Source: Mucilaginibacter tolerans
Lineage (GTDB): Bacteria > Bacteroidota > Bacteroidia > Sphingobacteriales > Sphingobacteriaceae
Length of the DNA: 64,000 nucleotides
Direction: 5' to 3'
Assembly (NCBI RefSeq): GCF_030519375.1
Contig: NZ_JAUMKB010000013.1
Coordinates: 1-64,000, forward strand
Made by a program: the position numbers and the translations under genes. Below, piece by piece: positions 61,823 to 64,000 of the stretch (position 1 is the first letter of the stretch; the number at the start of each line of letters is the position of its first letter). The notes below the pieces were generated by a model. The model was not told where the DNA came from. It searched no databases and worked only from the letters and a program-made list of their open reading frames with translations.

Positions 61823-61845
61823 TATTTCAAAACAACCCTTTATGT

Positions 61846-63060
61846 TTACATCTTCATGCCCGCCATACTGTTCCCATTCTTAAATATCGCTTCGCTATTT
61901 AGCAAGTAGACACCGTTTACTACCACGATTTCGCCCGGCTTTAATCCTGAAATAACCTGTAAATAGCTTTGATTTCCCGTGCCGACTGTGATCATTTTTG
62001 GCGAAAAGCTGCCGTCTCCATTCTTAACCCATGCAACGCTGCCCTTGCCGTCGGTCAGGACAGCAGAGGCTGGCACTGCCAGAGTACGATCACCGTCCGA
62101 ACCAATGGAGATATAGGCCAACATCCCTGGGCGAACCAGCCCTTGCGGATTTGGAATGCTAACTCTTATCAAATCCACCTTGGACTGATCCGATAATTCC
62201 GGGTTAATAAACTCAATTTTGCCGTTGATCACCTGTCCGTTCAGATCGGGAAATGCCACACTTACCTTATCATATACATGATAACGTGCCGCTTCACCAG
62301 AGTACAATTGTGCCTCCACCCAAAGGCTGTTTAATGCCTGCGTTTTTAAAATGGTTGCCCCTTCAGTAACATAATCTCCCTCATGAACTGCTATGTCACT
62401 GACTGTGCCGCTAACTTTACTTAATATCGTTGTGGTTGCTTGCGCTTTCCCCGATTCGGCTAACCGCCTGATTTGCTCGGTAGTTAGGCCCCACAGCTGT
62501 AATTTATTTTCTGCGGCGCTGATAAGCTGCAGGTAATCGACATCCGGGTTATGCAATACTTTTTGTTGCTGCTTAGCCAGCAGATATTCCTTTTCTGCTT
62601 CCTGCAAATCTTCGCTGTAAATGGTGAAAACCGGTTGGCCTACGGTGATTTTCTCGCCGACAGTACGTATAAACAATTGCTGTATACGACCGGCAACTCT
62701 TGCGCTTAATTCCCCGGTCTTATTTTCATCTGTTGTTACCGTACCCGTCAGCGTTTTTTGCACACCTGTGTTTTCTTCGCGTATGGTATCGGTTTGAATA
62801 CCTGCCAACTGGATTTGTGCTGCTGTCAGCATAATTTTATTACTGCTCATTGCATCGTTTCCCGTAAGCTCAACCTTAATCAGCTTCATGGCGCAAACCG
62901 GGCAATTTCCGGGATTCTCCTCATGTACCTGAGGGTGCATGGAACAAGTGTAATAGGCCTTTGCCTGTTGTTTTACAATTGCCTGCTGTTGTGGCTTTGA
63001 TTTACAAGCCGCAATCCCTAACAGAACGAGCAACCCTAGTGCTATTTTAATGCTATTCAT
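61846..63060 (-). CDS. CusB-type RND efflux adaptor with heavy-metal-binding domain
   Basis: This 404-residue periplasmic adaptor lipoprotein (lipobox GIAAC, Cys19) carries an N-terminal heavy-metal-binding domain at about 36-62 (YYTCSMHPQV, then CPVCAMKL). A membrane-fusion protein fold follows: barrel-sandwich GRIQQLFIRTVGEKITVGQPV, an alpha-hairpin around 165-215, and a beta-barrel with VPASAVL. It should link an inner-membrane RND pump to an outer-membrane factor and export Cu, Ag or similar ions. The Met-rich tail SMAGMKM fits copper binding. It overlaps the upstream adaptor gene by 8 bp, so the two are co-translated; pump and outer-membrane genes presumably lie beyond 64 kb. Confidence 0.92.
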   Translation of the reverse strand: MNSIKIALGLLVLLGIAACKSKPQQQAIVKQQAKAYYTCSMHPQVHEENPGNCPVCAMKLIKVELTGNDAMSSNKIMLTAAQIQLAGIQTDTIREENTGVQKTLTGTVTTDENKTGELSARVAGRIQQLFIRTVGEKITVGQPVFTIYSEDLQEAEKEYLLAKQQQKVLHNPDVDYLQLISAAENKLQLWGLTTEQIRRLAESGKAQATTTILSKVSGTVSDIAVHEGDYVTEGATILKTQALNSLWVEAQLYSGEAARYHVYDKVSVAFPDLNGQVINGKIEFINPELSDQSKVDLIRVSIPNPQGLVRPGMLAYISIGSDGDRTLAVPASAVLTDGKGSVAWVKNGDGSFSPKMITVGTGNQSYLQVISGLKPGEIVVVNGVYLLNSEAIFKNGNSMAGMKM

Positions 63061-64000
63061 TTCCTTGTGTTTTTATAAAGCTTTCACTATCCGATAAATA
63101 TTGCGCATTTACCGCGATGCTATCAGCTGCAGTTAGCCCTTTTGTTATTTGTATTTCATCGCTACGTTCAACACCGGTTTGCACCTGATAAGCGTGATAT
63201 GCAGCACCGGCCTTTAGCCAAACGATCCTGGTTTTCCCTAAATCAACTACTGCTGTACGCGGTATCCAAAGGCCACTCTTGCTTCCGGTTTCTATTTCAG
63301 CCTTCACCAGACCGCCCACTTTCAATTCATGATTCATGTTATGCAGATAAACACGGACACTTGTGACCTTATCACCGTTCTGTAACATTGGCTCGATAAA
63401 ATCTACCCGGCCGATTATAGTTTTGCCCGGTTCGTCTGGAATTGTCAGCTTAACCGGTTGATGTAGTTTTATAGCAGCAACAGATGAATGATCGATCTTT
63501 ATGATTGCCCAAAGCGTATGAGGATCGACGACGTTAAATAGCGTCTGCCCTTTTTCGGCGTACATGCCTTCTTTAACAGCTAAAGGGACAGTCCCGGTAA
63601 AATTAGTTGGACTGCTTGTCGGCTGCCCTTCGGACATTTGACTGTGCGCCACGTCGTGTACATGGCCTTCGTATGGGCTATATACAGGAAGACTGTAAAA
63701 GGCTTTACCTGTTCGGACGATCTGTTCAACTTGCGTACCAGTCATCCCCAATAACAGTAGTTTCTGTTTGGCCGCGTTGATTAAACCAGCTTCGGCGGGC
63801 GAGTTTTTGATAAGATAGATCAAATCCTGCTGATCAGTAACGAGCTCGGGGCTGTAAATATCAAATATCCGCTGCCCGCGATGGATTTCCTGGAAGGCAT
63901 ACTTAACATACAGTTTTTCTATACGTCCGGAAAAGCGCGACGCGATATTGTTAAACGTCCGTGTATCAAAGTCCAGGTAGCCTTCAGCCGAAATGGCGAT
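63053..64000 (-). CDS. Second CusB-type efflux adaptor (partial, 5' end outside window)
   Basis: The frame stays open to the window edge (first visible residues IAISAEGYLDFDTRTFNN), so the ATG at 63823 is internal and the true start lies beyond 64000. Visible parts are the barrel-sandwich SGRIEKLYVKYAFQEIHRGQ, an alpha-hairpin (ELVTDQQDLIYLI to KLLLLGMTGTQVEQI) and the second half of the sandwich (YSPYEGHVHDV). A beta-barrel follows, with IPRTAVVDLG. It is a paralogue of the downstream adaptor. An insertion HSQMSEGQPTSSPTNFTGT interrupts the second lipoyl half. Two adaptors in a row suggest a hetero-oligomeric or split adaptor for one pump. Confidence 0.88.
   Translation of the reverse strand: MAISAEGYLDFDTRTFNNIASRFSGRIEKLYVKYAFQEIHRGQRIFDIYSPELVTDQQDLIYLIKNSPAEAGLINAAKQKLLLLGMTGTQVEQIVRTGKAFYSLPVYSPYEGHVHDVAHSQMSEGQPTSSPTNFTGTVPLAVKEGMYAEKGQTLFNVVDPHTLWAIIKIDHSSVAAIKLHQPVKLTIPDEPGKTIIGRVDFIEPMLQNGDKVTSVRVYLHNMNHELKVGGLVKAEIETGSKSGLWIPRTAVVDLGKTRIVWLKAGAAYHAYQVQTGVERSDEIQITKGLTAADSIAVNAQYLSDSESFIKTQGNE

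Larger units (their letters stand above)
61453..61845. other. Promoter of the second xylan operon plus unassigned spacer
   Basis: The part next to the operon contains the motif ACAAAAGTTG on the minus strand (61564-61573), which overlaps an AAAAGT-TG-ACTTTT palindrome 107-121 bp upstream of the first gene. Farther right, 61600-61790 has no gene; two similar strings (GGTTCGAGTTTAGTC at 61653 and GATTCGAGTTTCGTTC at 61765) look like tRNA T-loop fragments but do not fold as a tRNA. A hairpin lies at 61793-61822, just downstream of the adaptor gene. Confidence 0.45.

Noticed and set aside
1..64000. CRISPR arrays, toxin-antitoxin or restriction-modification operons, prophage
   Set aside because: No regularly spaced repeats, cas genes, phage structural genes or paired toxin-antitoxin genes were seen; the DUF1016 remnant is the only trace of such content.

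Overview
This 64 kb window looks like chromosome from a plant-polysaccharide-degrading member of the Bacteroidota, most likely family Sphingobacteriaceae (Mucilaginibacter/Pedobacter-like). The evidence is two SusC/SusD pairs, two hybrid two-component regulators of the HTCS type, many secreted glycoside hydrolases, Bacteroidota-style promoters (TAnnTTTG -7 boxes) and a C40/C50 carotenoid gene pair with an ECF sigma factor. No sequence search was run; family names come from motifs and overall protein appearance.

Layout. 1-1.7 kb: an IS3-family element with a -1 frameshift signal, whose transposase is broken by one amber codon, and extra copies of its left-end sequence downstream. 1.7-8 kb: housekeeping and pigment genes (TlpA-like thioredoxin, murB, an ECF sigma factor, divergent crtI and crtB, a cytochrome b5-like gene overlapping crtB, a PfkB kinase). 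8.1-11.5 kb: tRNA-Asn followed by an accessory patch. A reductase plus AraC regulator cassette lies between two copies of the tRNA 3'-flank, followed by gene remains (a broken DUF1016/YhcG gene joined to a piece of another AraC regulator).

11.6-23.9 kb: a compact fructan utilisation locus. A sensor-regulator with a periplasmic sugar-binding protein domain faces an operon of sugar porter, fructokinase, SusC, SusD, a thioredoxin-like protein and a GH32 fructanase. The likely flow is extracellular cleavage of levan or inulin, SusCD import, fructose uptake by the porter, phosphorylation by the kinase, and fructose sensing by the regulator.

25-61.5 kb: a large xylan/arabinoxylan locus. It has SusC/SusD, two FG-GAP/ASPIC-UnbV lipoproteins, a GH43, a six-gene leftward operon (GH3, GH8, CE1-CE1, CE6-like, GH10, GH95), a rightward HTCS, and a second six-gene leftward operon (unknown protein, GH43, CE1, GH51, GH43, GH43-CBM6). 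Together these could remove acetyl, feruloyl and arabinosyl decorations and cut the backbone to xylose. A short motif, ACAAA(T/A)GTTG, recurs in four promoter regions of this locus and is a candidate regulator site.

61.8-64 kb: two overlapping, paralogous CusB-type metal-efflux adaptor genes; the upstream one runs off the window.

The observations most worth following are the duplicated tRNA flank around the reductase/AraC cassette, the shared xylan-locus promoter motif, the operator-like repeats beside the fructose sensor, the FG-GAP and thioredoxin proteins occupying the usual SusE position, and a perfect 21-bp hairpin inside the second xylan operon. I found no clear evidence for an entirely new defence or mobile system.
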